A stretch of 64,000 nucleotides of DNA, taken from assembly GCA_033344795.1 (NCBI GenBank), contig JAWPMS010000001.1, positions 4,774,001 through 4,838,000 of the forward strand. The letters run 5' to 3'. This DNA comes from SHLQ01 sp033344795. Its GTDB lineage: Bacteria > Actinomycetota > Acidimicrobiia > Acidimicrobiales > SHLQ01. Numbering within the stretch: the stretch's first letter is position 1; the number at the start of each line of letters is the position of its first letter. Below, piece by piece: positions 9,153 through 17,312 of the stretch. The position numbers and the translations under genes were made by a program. A model generated the notes under the pieces. It was not told where the DNA came from, ran no database searches, and was given only the letters and a program-made list of their open reading frames with translations.

Positions 9153-10406
9153 TCAGCGCCTCAATCCGACCACGGTCTCCACGTGGCTCGTATCAGGAAA
9201 TGCGTTGATGACCTGAACGGAGTCCACTTCATACCCATGCGAGGACAGCAAGCCGACATCGCGGCCCAGCGACCCCGTGTCACAACTGACGAGCACGAAT
9301 CGAGGCGCACCACATCGTTCGAGCGCTTCCACACCCCCGTCTCCAAGTCCGCGACGAGCCGGGTCTGCGATGACGATGTCAGCGGGGCGAGCCTTCCACC
9401 CTTCCACCGCTCCCTCGACGATCGTCGCGGACATCTCCGCAAGGTTGACCCGCGCGTCCTCCGTCGAACTCCCCGACTGTTCGATGCTGATGAGGTCGCG
9501 TGCGGTGGCCCCGACCGTTCCGCCGAACAAGCCAATGCCCGCATACGCATCGACCAACGTGCTTCCATCCACCGGACCTGCAGCGGAGCGAACCGCTGCC
9601 ACCAGCGCGCTGGCCACCGTCGGCCCGGCCTGAAAGAACGAGTCGGCTGATACTCGCCACGATCGACCTGCCGCCTCCTCGGTCAGGTGGACCTGCCGAC
9701 CGGCCGCCACCTGGTGGCGACCGACGACGATGACATCTTCCGGGAGTTCAGCCATATCAGGATCACCTGCGACCAGGGCGATGCGCTCGCCGGTCGCCTG
9801 ACTCACACGAAGCACGACCTCGTCGCCCGCACCTGTCTTGTATCGACCGCCCAGCAACAGCTCTTCGAGCAAGGGGTGCACGACCGCACAGGTCGACGGA
9901 TGAATCACATCGTGACTCGAACGTTTTCGATAACCGGCACGCCCGTCGGTGATCGCTGCTCGAGCCGTCGTTCGATACCCCGACGCCCCGACCGCCTCAA
10001 CGCGCCCGATCGATGCCGACAAGAGGGTTCGCACCAACGTTTCGTCGACGCGGCCGATCCGCACGAGAGCGTCAGCCACGATCTGACGTTTCATGTCGGT
10101 CTGAAGACCGGCGTTCGCATGCGCGAGATCGCAGCCACCACAACCTGCGGCGTGTGTCGCGCACGACGGAACGACTCGCTGCGCGTGTGGCTCGAGCACC
10201 TCGATGACATGACCGCGGGCAAATCGCTTCTTCTCCGTGTTGAGTTCGACACGCACGGATTCTCCGGGCAGTCCGCCTGCACAGAACACTGCCCGGCCAG
10301 ACGCATCGCGGCCTACGGATGCACCGTCGCTGGCTGGACCATCGAGCCTCAGCTCGATCGTTTGTCCTGCATTCTGCTGCTGCCCGCGGCGGCCGATCGA
10401 AGTCAC
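9153..10406 (-). CDS. TrmA/RlmD-family RNA 5-methyluridine methyltransferase
   Basis: A 417-residue SAM-dependent tRNA/rRNA m5U methyltransferase. An N-terminal TRAM-like segment (IELRLDGPASDG) precedes the Fe-S cysteines (CATHAAGCGGC and a later HPSTC). The SAM-binding DAYAGIGLFGG lies near residue 290, IADPARRG near 355, and the catalytic Cys in VLVSCDTGSLGRD near 385. The GTG at 10406 is preferred because a TATCCT -10 box ends 6 nt upstream and this leaves room for the rpe promoter. An in-frame ATG at 10457 would overlap the rpe start codon. Confidence 0.85.
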   Translation of the reverse strand: MTSIGRRGQQQNAGQTIELRLDGPASDGASVGRDASGRAVFCAGGLPGESVRVELNTEKKRFARGHVIEVLEPHAQRVVPSCATHAAGCGGCDLAHANAGLQTDMKRQIVADALVRIGRVDETLVRTLLSASIGRVEAVGASGYRTTARAAITDGRAGYRKRSSHDVIHPSTCAVVHPLLEELLLGGRYKTGAGDEVVLRVSQATGERIALVAGDPDMAELPEDVIVVGRHQVAAGRQVHLTEEAAGRSWRVSADSFFQAGPTVASALVAAVRSAAGPVDGSTLVDAYAGIGLFGGTVGATARDLISIEQSGSSTEDARVNLAEMSATIVEGAVEGWKARPADIVIADPARRGLGDGGVEALERCGAPRFVLVSCDTGSLGRDVGLLSSHGYEVDSVQVINAFPDTSHVETVVGLRR

Positions 10407-10441
10407 CGACGCAGGATACGTCGCACCCCGAGCGCACGCTC

Positions 10442-10447
10442 TAGGGT
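10442..10447 (+). promoter_or_regulatory. -10 box of leaderless rpe
   Basis: TAGGGT ends 8 nt before the rpe ATG, leaving no room for a leader or Shine-Dalgarno. This is the arrangement seen at many starts in this window. Confidence 0.5.
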
Positions 10448-10455
10448 CGCTCAGC

Positions 10456-11127
10456 ATGACCCGTCGGATCGAAATTGTTCCCTCTGTCCTACCCGCTGAC
10501 TTCTCCAACCTCGGCGAAGAATGTCGACGTCTCGGTGAGGCCGGGGTCGACCGGATCCAGTGGGATGTGATGGACGGCAATTTCGTTCCAAATCTCACCT
10601 TTGGCCCGGATGTGATCGCGGCGTGTCGCCCACACACGGACGTGCGGTTCGAAGCTCACCTGATGGTTGCAGACCCCGATCTCATGGCCAAGCAGTACAT
10701 CGATGCTGGATGCGACCTGTTGATCGTTCATGCCGAGTCGACCACACATTTGCATCGCACGCTGTCGAATATCTCTGACTTGGGTGGGAATGCAGCGGTT
10801 GCCCTCAACCCGTCGACCCCGATCGATGAGCTCGAGAACATCCTCGACCTCGTCGAGATGGTCTTGATCATGACGGTGAACCCCGGTTTCGGTGGGCAGA
10901 AGTACATCGCCACCATGGAACCCAAGATCGCGGCGACGAGGGCCTTGCTCGACGCGAGTGGCTACGACATCGATCTCGAGGTCGACGGCGGGATCAGCAA
11001 AGACACGATCGCAGGAGCTGCGGGCGCAGGCGCCAACGTCCTGATCAGTGGCAGCGCCCTGTTCAAATACCCAACGCTCGCCGAGGGCGTCGCAGATCTA
11101 CGAGCCCGGGCCGAAGCCGCGCAGTAA
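10456..11127 (+). CDS. rpe: Ribulose-phosphate 3-epimerase
   Basis: A 223-residue TIM-barrel enzyme of the pentose phosphate pathway that interconverts ribulose 5-phosphate and xylulose 5-phosphate. Family signatures: PSVLPADFSNLGEE at the N-terminus, the metal/catalytic motif QWDVMDGNFVPNLTFG, the His in FEAHLMV, the loop MTVNPGFGGQ, and the C-terminal DGGISKDT and phosphate-binding GANVLISGSALF. The start codon is leaderless (TAGGGT box 8 nt upstream). It is divergent from the RNA methyltransferase gene. Confidence 0.97.
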   Translation: MTRRIEIVPSVLPADFSNLGEECRRLGEAGVDRIQWDVMDGNFVPNLTFGPDVIAACRPHTDVRFEAHLMVADPDLMAKQYIDAGCDLLIVHAESTTHLHRTLSNISDLGGNAAVALNPSTPIDELENILDLVEMVLIMTVNPGFGGQKYIATMEPKIAATRALLDASGYDIDLEVDGGISKDTIAGAAGAGANVLISGSALFKYPTLAEGVADLRARAEAAQ

Positions 11128-11177
11128 CTGTTACACCTCGACACGTCCGGTCGTCTTCTCCGTTCTTTGTGCGTTTG

Positions 11178-11194
11178 ACCACCTCTGAGGTGGT
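11178..11194. terminator. Hairpin between convergent rpe and clpP
   Basis: ACCACC-TCTGA-GGTGGT is a perfect 6-bp inverted repeat midway between the converging stops of rpe and clpP. There is no T-tract, so a bidirectional Rho-type or stabilising hairpin is as likely as a true intrinsic terminator. Nothing else is seen in this 112-bp gap. Confidence 0.35.
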
Positions 11195-11239
11195 GAAATA
11201 CACGAATTTGGAGGGGACTCTCGCCTCGCGGCGGCGCAG

Positions 11240-11842
11240 CTACGAGATGTCGCCGCGGTTGGTGATGACCTGGTCGATGATGCCGTATTCTTTGGCCTCT
11301 TCGGCCGTGAACCAACGGTCTCGATCCGAGTCACGCTCGATCTGGTCGACGTCTTGTCCCGTGTGTTCGGCGATGAGCGCCTGGAGAAGTTTCTTCGTGG
11401 CAGCCATCTGTTCGGCCTGGATCTTGATGTCGCTCGCTTGGCCCTGCACACCGCCAAGAGGCTGATGCATCATGATTCGAGCGTGCGGCAGCGCGTAGCG
11501 CTTTCCTTTGGCACCAGCGCCCAGCAGGAATTGACCCATCGAAGCACCAAGTCCCATGCAGATCGTTCCCACATCGGGGCTCACGAACTTCATCGTGTCG
11601 TAGATGGCCATGCCTGCGGTGACCGATCCACCCGGCGAGTTGATGTACAGCCAGATGTCCTTGTCCGGATCCTGGCTCTCGAGATGGAGCATCTGGGCGG
11701 TGATGAAATTCGCGATGTCATCATTCACGTCCGTTCCGAGGAACACGATCCGGTCCTTCAGGAGCCGGTTGTAGATGTCCATGCGCGAGACATCCTCGGT
11801 CAGCGATGCTGCGTACGAGGTGCCGGGAAGTTCGATGCCCAT
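11240..11842 (-). CDS. clpP: ATP-dependent Clp protease proteolytic subunit
   Basis: A 200-residue serine peptidase that forms the ClpP barrel and partners with ClpX/ClpA/ClpC. The catalytic triad is visible: Ser101 in GLGASMGQF, His126 in MMHQP, and Asp175 in the segment IERDSDRDRW. The NSPGGSVTAG oxyanion/handle region is intact. The ATG at 11842 carries an AGGAG ribosome-binding site; longer in-frame extensions would cross the tRNA-Leu gene. No clpX or second clpP follows in this window. It is the protease expected to degrade tmRNA-tagged proteins; ssrA and smpB are also present here. Confidence 0.96.
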   Translation of the reverse strand: MGIELPGTSYAASLTEDVSRMDIYNRLLKDRIVFLGTDVNDDIANFITAQMLHLESQDPDKDIWLYINSPGGSVTAGMAIYDTMKFVSPDVGTICMGLGASMGQFLLGAGAKGKRYALPHARIMMHQPLGGVQGQASDIKIQAEQMAATKKLLQALIAEHTGQDVDQIERDSDRDRWFTAEEAKEYGIIDQVITNRGDIS

Positions 11843-12026
11843 TGTTCTCCTGAGTCTGGGTGGTGGAGCCGTCGTGTAGCTCCACCCAACAACGTGGCGA
11901 CACAGATATTTCATCCGTGAAACCAGTTCTGAGGCTACCTGTCTCCATCGGCCGAGACGCGCTTCAGTTGATCCCAGCTCATGTTCACTGGCGCAAGAGT
12001 GGACATGTACCCTGGGGTCTGGTTCT

Positions 12027-12110
12027 GCGGACGTGGCGGAACTGGCAGACGCGCCAGGTTTAGGTCCTGGTGTCCGAAAGGGCTTGGGGGTTCGAGTCCC
12101 CCCGTCCGCA
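12027..12110 (+). tRNA. tRNA-Leu (anticodon TAG)
   Basis: 84 nt with a long variable arm, as expected for leucine tRNA. The acceptor stem GCGGACG pairs with CGTCCGC, followed by discriminator A. The anticodon stem CCAGG/CCTGG encloses TTTAGGT (anticodon TAG). The T-arm GGGGG-TTCGAGT-CCCCC is perfect. CCA is not encoded. Confidence 0.95.
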
Positions 12111-12128
12111 CGCACGAATCTCTCGCCC

Positions 12129-14903
12129 ATGATCCTTCCGAACTCCACCCCGCAACTCACAGACGAGGCGATCGCGACCCTCCTCGCGGGCGTCCCCTTC
12201 GGGTTGATCATCGTCGGTGCAGAGAACAACATCATCGCGATCAACGACACCGCCTCACCCTTGATCGGGCTCGAACCAGGCGATGCCGCGGGGTTGTCGG
12301 TCGTCGATCTTTTGGCGGACCCGGGCGAGAGTCCGTTACTCGACGACACGATCCGGAGTGCCCGCGAGGGCGAGTCCGTGCAACGCTCGTTCCAAGTTCG
12401 CGCTCGTGGAGTCTTGCGAGGTCTCGATTTCCGCTGTTGGCCTCAGGAATCCGCAGACGGCCCGCTGGTCTTCGCGATGATCGAAGTTTCCGCCGCCCAC
12501 GACCAGGCGCGTCAGATACGCGATCTGATCGCCCGGAGTCCGAGTGGCATGGCTCGTTTGGTGGGCAGCACCACGATGACCGACGTCAACCAACGGTGGA
12601 CAGACATCACCGGCCAACCAGCCGCCGAAGCGAGCGGGGAAGGCTGGCTTGAACGGATCGACCCCGACGGTCGCAAGGAGTTCCTCGATGCCCTGATCAC
12701 AGGAGCCGCCAACCACGAAGGCATTCGTGGCCGACTCCGAATCGTGACGACCAGTGGCGAGTCTCGCTGGCTCGACGTGAGCACGACCCCGCTCGATCAA
12801 CGGGGGGCATCACTGATGTCCTTCGACGATTCGACCGAAGACATCGATGCTGCTCGCCGCGCCGACGAGCTCTCGCGTGTACTCGAGGCCACGAAGGACC
12901 TGGTCGGCATTCTCAACCCGTCGGGAGAAGACCTCATTTGGGCAAACGACTCGCTCGCAGACTTCCTTCCTCCTGACGCGATCAACCAACCCTTCGCCAC
13001 ACACCTTGATCCGTCCGCCCGCCTCATCTTCGCGACGAACTCACTCCCGAGTGTGTTGCAGACCGGTAGCTGGCGAGGCGAACTCACCCTCGTGTCGATC
13101 GACGGTTCGATCGTGCCGGTGTCGGCGATGCTGGTCGCACACGTCAACGATTCCGGCGACACCGAGGCCATTTCGATCGTCGCCCGCGACTTGAGCGATC
13201 TTCGAGCCGCGCAAGCACAGATCAACGACACCGAGGCGAGGATGCACGCCTTGGTCGAGAACGCCTCGGACCTCTTGGTGCTCATCGAGCCGGCGGGCAC
13301 GGTTCGTTATGCGTCGCCGGCGGTCGAACGGGTTCTGGGCCACACACCCGGGAGTCTCGACGGCGGCGACGTGCTCGAGTTGGTCCATCCCGATGATCTG
13401 GAAACGGCCTACACGATGGCCGCGACAGTGCTCGATTCGGCCCAGTCTCGAACCTCGGTTCTTCGAATTGCGCACGGGGATGGCTCCTATCGCCACCTCG
13501 AAGTCACGGCCAAGAACCTCATCAACAACCCAGCCGTGAGCGGCATCGTCTTGAATGCCACCGACATCAGCGATCGGGTCGCAGCGACGCAACAACTCGA
13601 GGTTCAGGCCTTCTACGACGACCTCACCGGCCTGCCGAACCGGATTCTCCTGATCGAACGAATGCGTGACATCTTGCGCCGTGCCCGTGAGCGTCGACTG
13701 CTCGTTGGCCTGTTGTTCCTCGATCTCGATCGGTTCAACGTGGTCAATGAATCGCTTGGACACACCGCGGGCGATGAGATGCTCAATGAGGTCGCCGCGC
13801 GTATCGAGGCCGTGATTCGTCCGGGCGACGTCGTTGCCCGGCTAGGCGGAGACGAATTCGCAGTCGTCATCAGCGACATGCTGCGTCGAGGCGATGCGGT
13901 GGTTGCCGCACGTCGGCTTCGAAAGTCACTGACACAACCCATCAGCATCGGAAACGACACCGCGGTCATCACCACCTCGATCGGCATCGCTATAGCCGAG
14001 GGCGCCGAAGAACCAGAAAACCTCCTTCGTGACGCCGACACGGCCCTGCATCGCGCCAAAGAAAAGGGTCGAGACATCGCTGTCGTGTTCGACGACCACC
14101 TTCGCGATCAAGCGGTTCGTCGGCTCGAGGTCGAGAACAAACTTCGCCGTGCCATCGAGAACGATGATCTCGTCGTGCACTACCAGCCCGTACTCAACGC
14201 TGCGACCGGGCGCTTGGCCGGATCCGAAGCGCTCGTACGAATTCGCAACGAAGACGGTTCCCTCGTGATGCCGGGCGCCTTCATCGACGTCGCCGAGGAC
14301 TCGGGCCTCATCTCGAAGCTCGGCCACCAGGTGCTCGTGAAGGCCATCCATCAAACCGCGGAGTGGACCCGACGAAAAGTTCCCGGACAAGAGCCGCTCT
14401 CGATCGCGGTCAACGTCTCTGCTCGACAGCTGACCGATCCGAACTATGCCGATTCGCTTCGATCGGAACTCGAGACGGCTGGCCTGTCGCCTCAGCAACT
14501 GTCACTTGAGCTCACCGAGAGCGCGTTGATCGACGGGAACCCGACGACTGAGCAGTCCCTGCAGCAACTGCGAGACCTCGGGGTTCGTATCGGTCTCGAC
14601 GACTTTGGGACCGGATTCTCCTCGCTGGCCTACCTGAAGCGGTTCCCGATCAGTTTCCTGAAGATCGATCGCAGCTTCGTCGATGGCCTCGGAACCGATG
14701 AGAACGACTCCGCGATCGTACGAGCGACCATTGCGCTCGCACATGGACTCAACTTGCTCGTGGTCGCCGAAGGTGTGGAGACCGAATTCCAGCTCGATCA
14801 GTTGGCAGCTCTCGACTGCGACCTCGTACAGGGATACCTGTTCTCAAAGCCCATCGACCCCGAAGAGTTCGTCAGCTTTCTCGGGATGCGCTGGAGCAGC
14901 TAG
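12129..14903 (+). CDS. Multi-PAS GGDEF-EAL cyclic-di-GMP enzyme
   Basis: 924 residues with no transmembrane segment evident. Three to four PAS-like modules (about 20-120, 130-240, 250-355, 372-485) precede a GGDEF domain with intact RLGGDEF (571-577) and an RxxD inhibitory site (RPGD, 564-567) exactly five residues before it. An EAL domain follows with SEALVR (about 699), NVSARQL, LTESAL, LDDFGTG, KIDRSFV and VAEGVETE. Both synthase and phosphodiesterase residues are present, so net activity cannot be predicted. The ATG 18 bp after tRNA-Leu was chosen; further upstream starts lie inside the tRNA. Confidence 0.92.
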   Translation: MILPNSTPQLTDEAIATLLAGVPFGLIIVGAENNIIAINDTASPLIGLEPGDAAGLSVVDLLADPGESPLLDDTIRSAREGESVQRSFQVRARGVLRGLDFRCWPQESADGPLVFAMIEVSAAHDQARQIRDLIARSPSGMARLVGSTTMTDVNQRWTDITGQPAAEASGEGWLERIDPDGRKEFLDALITGAANHEGIRGRLRIVTTSGESRWLDVSTTPLDQRGASLMSFDDSTEDIDAARRADELSRVLEATKDLVGILNPSGEDLIWANDSLADFLPPDAINQPFATHLDPSARLIFATNSLPSVLQTGSWRGELTLVSIDGSIVPVSAMLVAHVNDSGDTEAISIVARDLSDLRAAQAQINDTEARMHALVENASDLLVLIEPAGTVRYASPAVERVLGHTPGSLDGGDVLELVHPDDLETAYTMAATVLDSAQSRTSVLRIAHGDGSYRHLEVTAKNLINNPAVSGIVLNATDISDRVAATQQLEVQAFYDDLTGLPNRILLIERMRDILRRARERRLLVGLLFLDLDRFNVVNESLGHTAGDEMLNEVAARIEAVIRPGDVVARLGGDEFAVVISDMLRRGDAVVAARRLRKSLTQPISIGNDTAVITTSIGIAIAEGAEEPENLLRDADTALHRAKEKGRDIAVVFDDHLRDQAVRRLEVENKLRRAIENDDLVVHYQPVLNAATGRLAGSEALVRIRNEDGSLVMPGAFIDVAEDSGLISKLGHQVLVKAIHQTAEWTRRKVPGQEPLSIAVNVSARQLTDPNYADSLRSELETAGLSPQQLSLELTESALIDGNPTTEQSLQQLRDLGVRIGLDDFGTGFSSLAYLKRFPISFLKIDRSFVDGLGTDENDSAIVRATIALAHGLNLLVVAEGVETEFQLDQLAALDCDLVQGYLFSKPIDPEEFVSFLGMRWSS

Positions 14904-14959
14904 AGCTCGTCGCCAGCGTTCGGGGAATCGATCAACCTTCCCCTGTGGTTCACTACGCC

Positions 14960-15727
14960 ATGGCTGAACGAACGAGAGAACGAGTCCGGACTGCATCGAA
15001 TCCGAAGTGGATTCGGGCCAAACACCACGGCCGAACGATTGTCGACAGCAAGAACGTCACATTCGTGTGGGAAGTCCCCTACTACCCCGCCTGGTATTTC
15101 CCCGTGGACGACATCGCGGTGGAGCTACGGGAAAATGGCGAAACACTACGATCGCCGAGCCGCGGAGAGGGAACCCGGTACGACGTGGTCATTCAGGCCG
15201 CCGATGGGTCGGAGATCATTCGCCCAAATATGGCGTGGCGGCACCTCGACTCTCCCGTCGAGGCGCTACGCGATCTCGTGCGATTCGAATGGGCTGCCTT
15301 CGACACCTGGATGGAAGAAGACGTCGAAGTGTTCGTCCACCCGCGCAGCCCAGAGGTTCGTATCGACATCCTCCCGTCCTCACGCCACGTCGAGGTGTTC
15401 CTTGGCACGACACGAGTTGCTGACTCACACCGAGCGTCGGTGCTCTACGAGAGGGATCTTCCGCCGCGGTACTACCTGCCCAAGGTCGACATCGACATGA
15501 CGTTGCTCACTCCGACCGACTCGGAATCGGCCTGCCCGTACAAGGGCTGGGCGAACTACTGGACCGCCACGGTCGACGGCGTCGAGTACCAGGACATCGC
15601 CTGGGGATACAGAACTCCACTCCCCGAATCAGCGGGAATTGCCGGACTTGTGAGCTTCTACAACGAGAAGGTCAAGCTGCGCATTGACGGTGTCGAACTG
15701 GAGTCACCAAAAACCAAGTTCTCCTAG
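14960..15727 (+). CDS. DUF427-domain protein
   Basis: 255 residues with two DUF427-like halves. Features are KWIRAKHHGRTIVDSK near the N-terminus, PYYPAWYFP, and in the second half VFLGTTRVADSHRASVLYE, then PPRYYLPK and ACPYKGWANYW. DUF427 proteins are small beta-rich actinobacterial and proteobacterial proteins of unknown biochemical role. The ATG at 14960 is preferred over a GTG 15 bp upstream; neither has a clear ribosome-binding site. It lies 57 bp after the cyclic-di-GMP gene on the same strand. Confidence 0.85.
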   Translation: MAERTRERVRTASNPKWIRAKHHGRTIVDSKNVTFVWEVPYYPAWYFPVDDIAVELRENGETLRSPSRGEGTRYDVVIQAADGSEIIRPNMAWRHLDSPVEALRDLVRFEWAAFDTWMEEDVEVFVHPRSPEVRIDILPSSRHVEVFLGTTRVADSHRASVLYERDLPPRYYLPKVDIDMTLLTPTDSESACPYKGWANYWTATVDGVEYQDIAWGYRTPLPESAGIAGLVSFYNEKVKLRIDGVELESPKTKFS

Positions 15728-15847
15728 AGTCTCTCCATCCAGGGCTCGCCGTGGGTCGTTTTCACCAGATTTCGTAAAGGTGCTCAAGAGTCCGGCGCCA
15801 GCACCGAAACTGTTGGTACACGTGCGAGAGAAACCGCCCGGTACCAA

Positions 15848-15921
15848 GCGCTTTTAGCTCAATTGGATAGAGCACCCGGGTCTTACCGGGAAGGTTTGGG
15901 GTTCGAATCCCTGAGAGCGCG
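15848..15921 (+). tRNA. tRNA-Lys (anticodon CTT), unusual anticodon arm
   Basis: 74 nt. The acceptor GCGCTTT pairs with AGAGCGC (one G-T), discriminator G. The D-arm GCTC/GAGC and T-loop TTCGAAT are standard. Fixed numbering puts U33, anticodon CTT and A37 in the right place, but the 5-bp anticodon stem CCCGG/CGGGA then has two mismatches. A perfect CCCGG/CCGGG stem is possible only with a 6-nt loop and a 6-nt variable region. It ends one base before the rdgB stop codon on the opposite strand. Confidence 0.7.
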
Positions 15922-16506
15922 CTAGAGCAAGTCCCTGAGCGATCGAAACGCTCGGCCTCGATGGCTGATTGCCTGCTTGGCGGTCGTATCCATCTGCGCA
16001 AACGTGACGTCTCGTCCCTCTACGGGAATGAAGACCGAGTCGTAGCCAAACCCGCCGGAACCGCGCGGCTCGAGGGCGATTCGACCTTCGACGACGCCGT
16101 GCGCAATCAACTCACGGCCATCTGGATAACGAAGCAGGGCCACTGTCCGGAACCGCGCGGTCCGGTCGGCATCGGGCACTCCTCGCAGAACGGCAAGCGT
16201 TTTGGCGATGTTGTCCGCCGACGTCGCCTTTTCTCCAGCGAATCGGGCGGTGTGAACTCCAGGCGCCCCATCGAGATGATCGATCTCGAGTCCGGTGTCA
16301 TCGGCGATCGCAGGCAGAGCGGTCGCCTCGACGATCGCCGCAGCCTTGAGCCGTGCGTTTCCTTCGAGCGTGTCGGCATCTTCGACGACGTCGGGAATCT
16401 CGCTGGGGCGCGGAAGAATCTGCACGACATCTTCCATGAGCAACGCGATCTCCTCGACCTTGTGAGGGTTCGCGCTGGCCATGACCACGGTGGGTCGAGC
16501 GTTCAT
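15922..16506 (-). CDS. rdgB: RdgB/HAM1 XTP/dITP pyrophosphatase
   Basis: A 194-residue house-cleaning nucleotidase that hydrolyses dITP, XTP and ITP to monophosphates. It begins with the substrate-binding MASANPHKVEE, has ADDTGLEIDHLDGAPGVHTARFAG, GFGYDSVF and the C-terminal KQAISHRGRAF, all signature segments. Its ATG overlaps the TGA of rph (ATGA), as in the conserved actinobacterial rph-rdgB pair. Confidence 0.96.
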   Translation of the reverse strand: MNARPTVVMASANPHKVEEIALLMEDVVQILPRPSEIPDVVEDADTLEGNARLKAAAIVEATALPAIADDTGLEIDHLDGAPGVHTARFAGEKATSADNIAKTLAVLRGVPDADRTARFRTVALLRYPDGRELIAHGVVEGRIALEPRGSGGFGYDSVFIPVEGRDVTFAQMDTTAKQAISHRGRAFRSLRDLL

Positions 16507-17231
16507 CGATCCGGAAGTTGCGCCGGTGGCTGCGAAAGCAAACCGCGCTGTGCTTCGGTGATCGTTTGGATCCCGCCCGCGGCGAGATCCAGCATGTCGT
16601 TGAGACGGTCGCGGCCGAACACGGCACCTTCTGCGGTTCCCTGGATCTCGATGAAGTTCCCGTCGCCATCCATCACAACATTCATGTCGACCTCCGCTGC
16701 CGCGTCCTCCACGTAGGGCAGGTCGAGCAGTGGCACCCCGTCGACGATTCCAACCGAGATGGCTGCACACTCGCTGAGCAGCGGAACCGACTCGAGTTCA
16801 CCCGCTTGAACCAGCCGCGTCAACGCGTCGTGCAACGCCACGTATCCGCCGGTGATCGAAGCCGTGCGCGTGCCGCCATCGGCCTGCAAGACATCACAAT
16901 CGATGGTGATCTCACGTTCGCCGAGGGCCTTCATGTCGACGACGGCTCTGAGCGAGCGGCCGATCAGGCGTTGGATCTCCTGGCTACGACCCGATACGCG
17001 TCGGCGGATGCGGTCTGGGCTCGAACCCGGGAGCATGGAGTATTCAGCTGTCACCCAACCCTTGCCGGTGTCACGCATCCAGCGAGGCACGTCGCCCGAG
17101 ACCGATGCCGTACACAGCACTCGGGTGCGGCCGAACGACACCAGTGCCGAGCCGGCGCAGGTATCGACGAAGTCGCGGTGGAAGGAGAGGGTTCGAAGTT
17201 CGTCGTTTGCACGACCGTCTGGGCGAGTCAT
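16503..17231 (-). CDS. rph: Ribonuclease PH
   Basis: A 242-residue phosphorolytic 3'-to-5' exoribonuclease that trims tRNA 3' ends. Signatures are the N-terminal RPDGRANDELR, the phosphate-binding RRVSGRSQEIQRLIGRSLR, and CDVLQADGGTRTASITG. The ATG at 17231 follows a TAGATT -10 box by 6 nt (leaderless). It is translationally coupled to rdgB. Confidence 0.97.
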   Translation of the reverse strand: MTRPDGRANDELRTLSFHRDFVDTCAGSALVSFGRTRVLCTASVSGDVPRWMRDTGKGWVTAEYSMLPGSSPDRIRRRVSGRSQEIQRLIGRSLRAVVDMKALGEREITIDCDVLQADGGTRTASITGGYVALHDALTRLVQAGELESVPLLSECAAISVGIVDGVPLLDLPYVEDAAAEVDMNVVMDGDGNFIEIQGTAEGAVFGRDRLNDMLDLAAGGIQTITEAQRGLLSQPPAQLPDR

Positions 17232-17312
17232 GTGTTGAATCTACTGCGAACGCGCCCGTGCCCGACCCGGGGAGCGACCAGGTCGGGCACGGCTCTCGTG
17301 ATGCGGTGTGTG

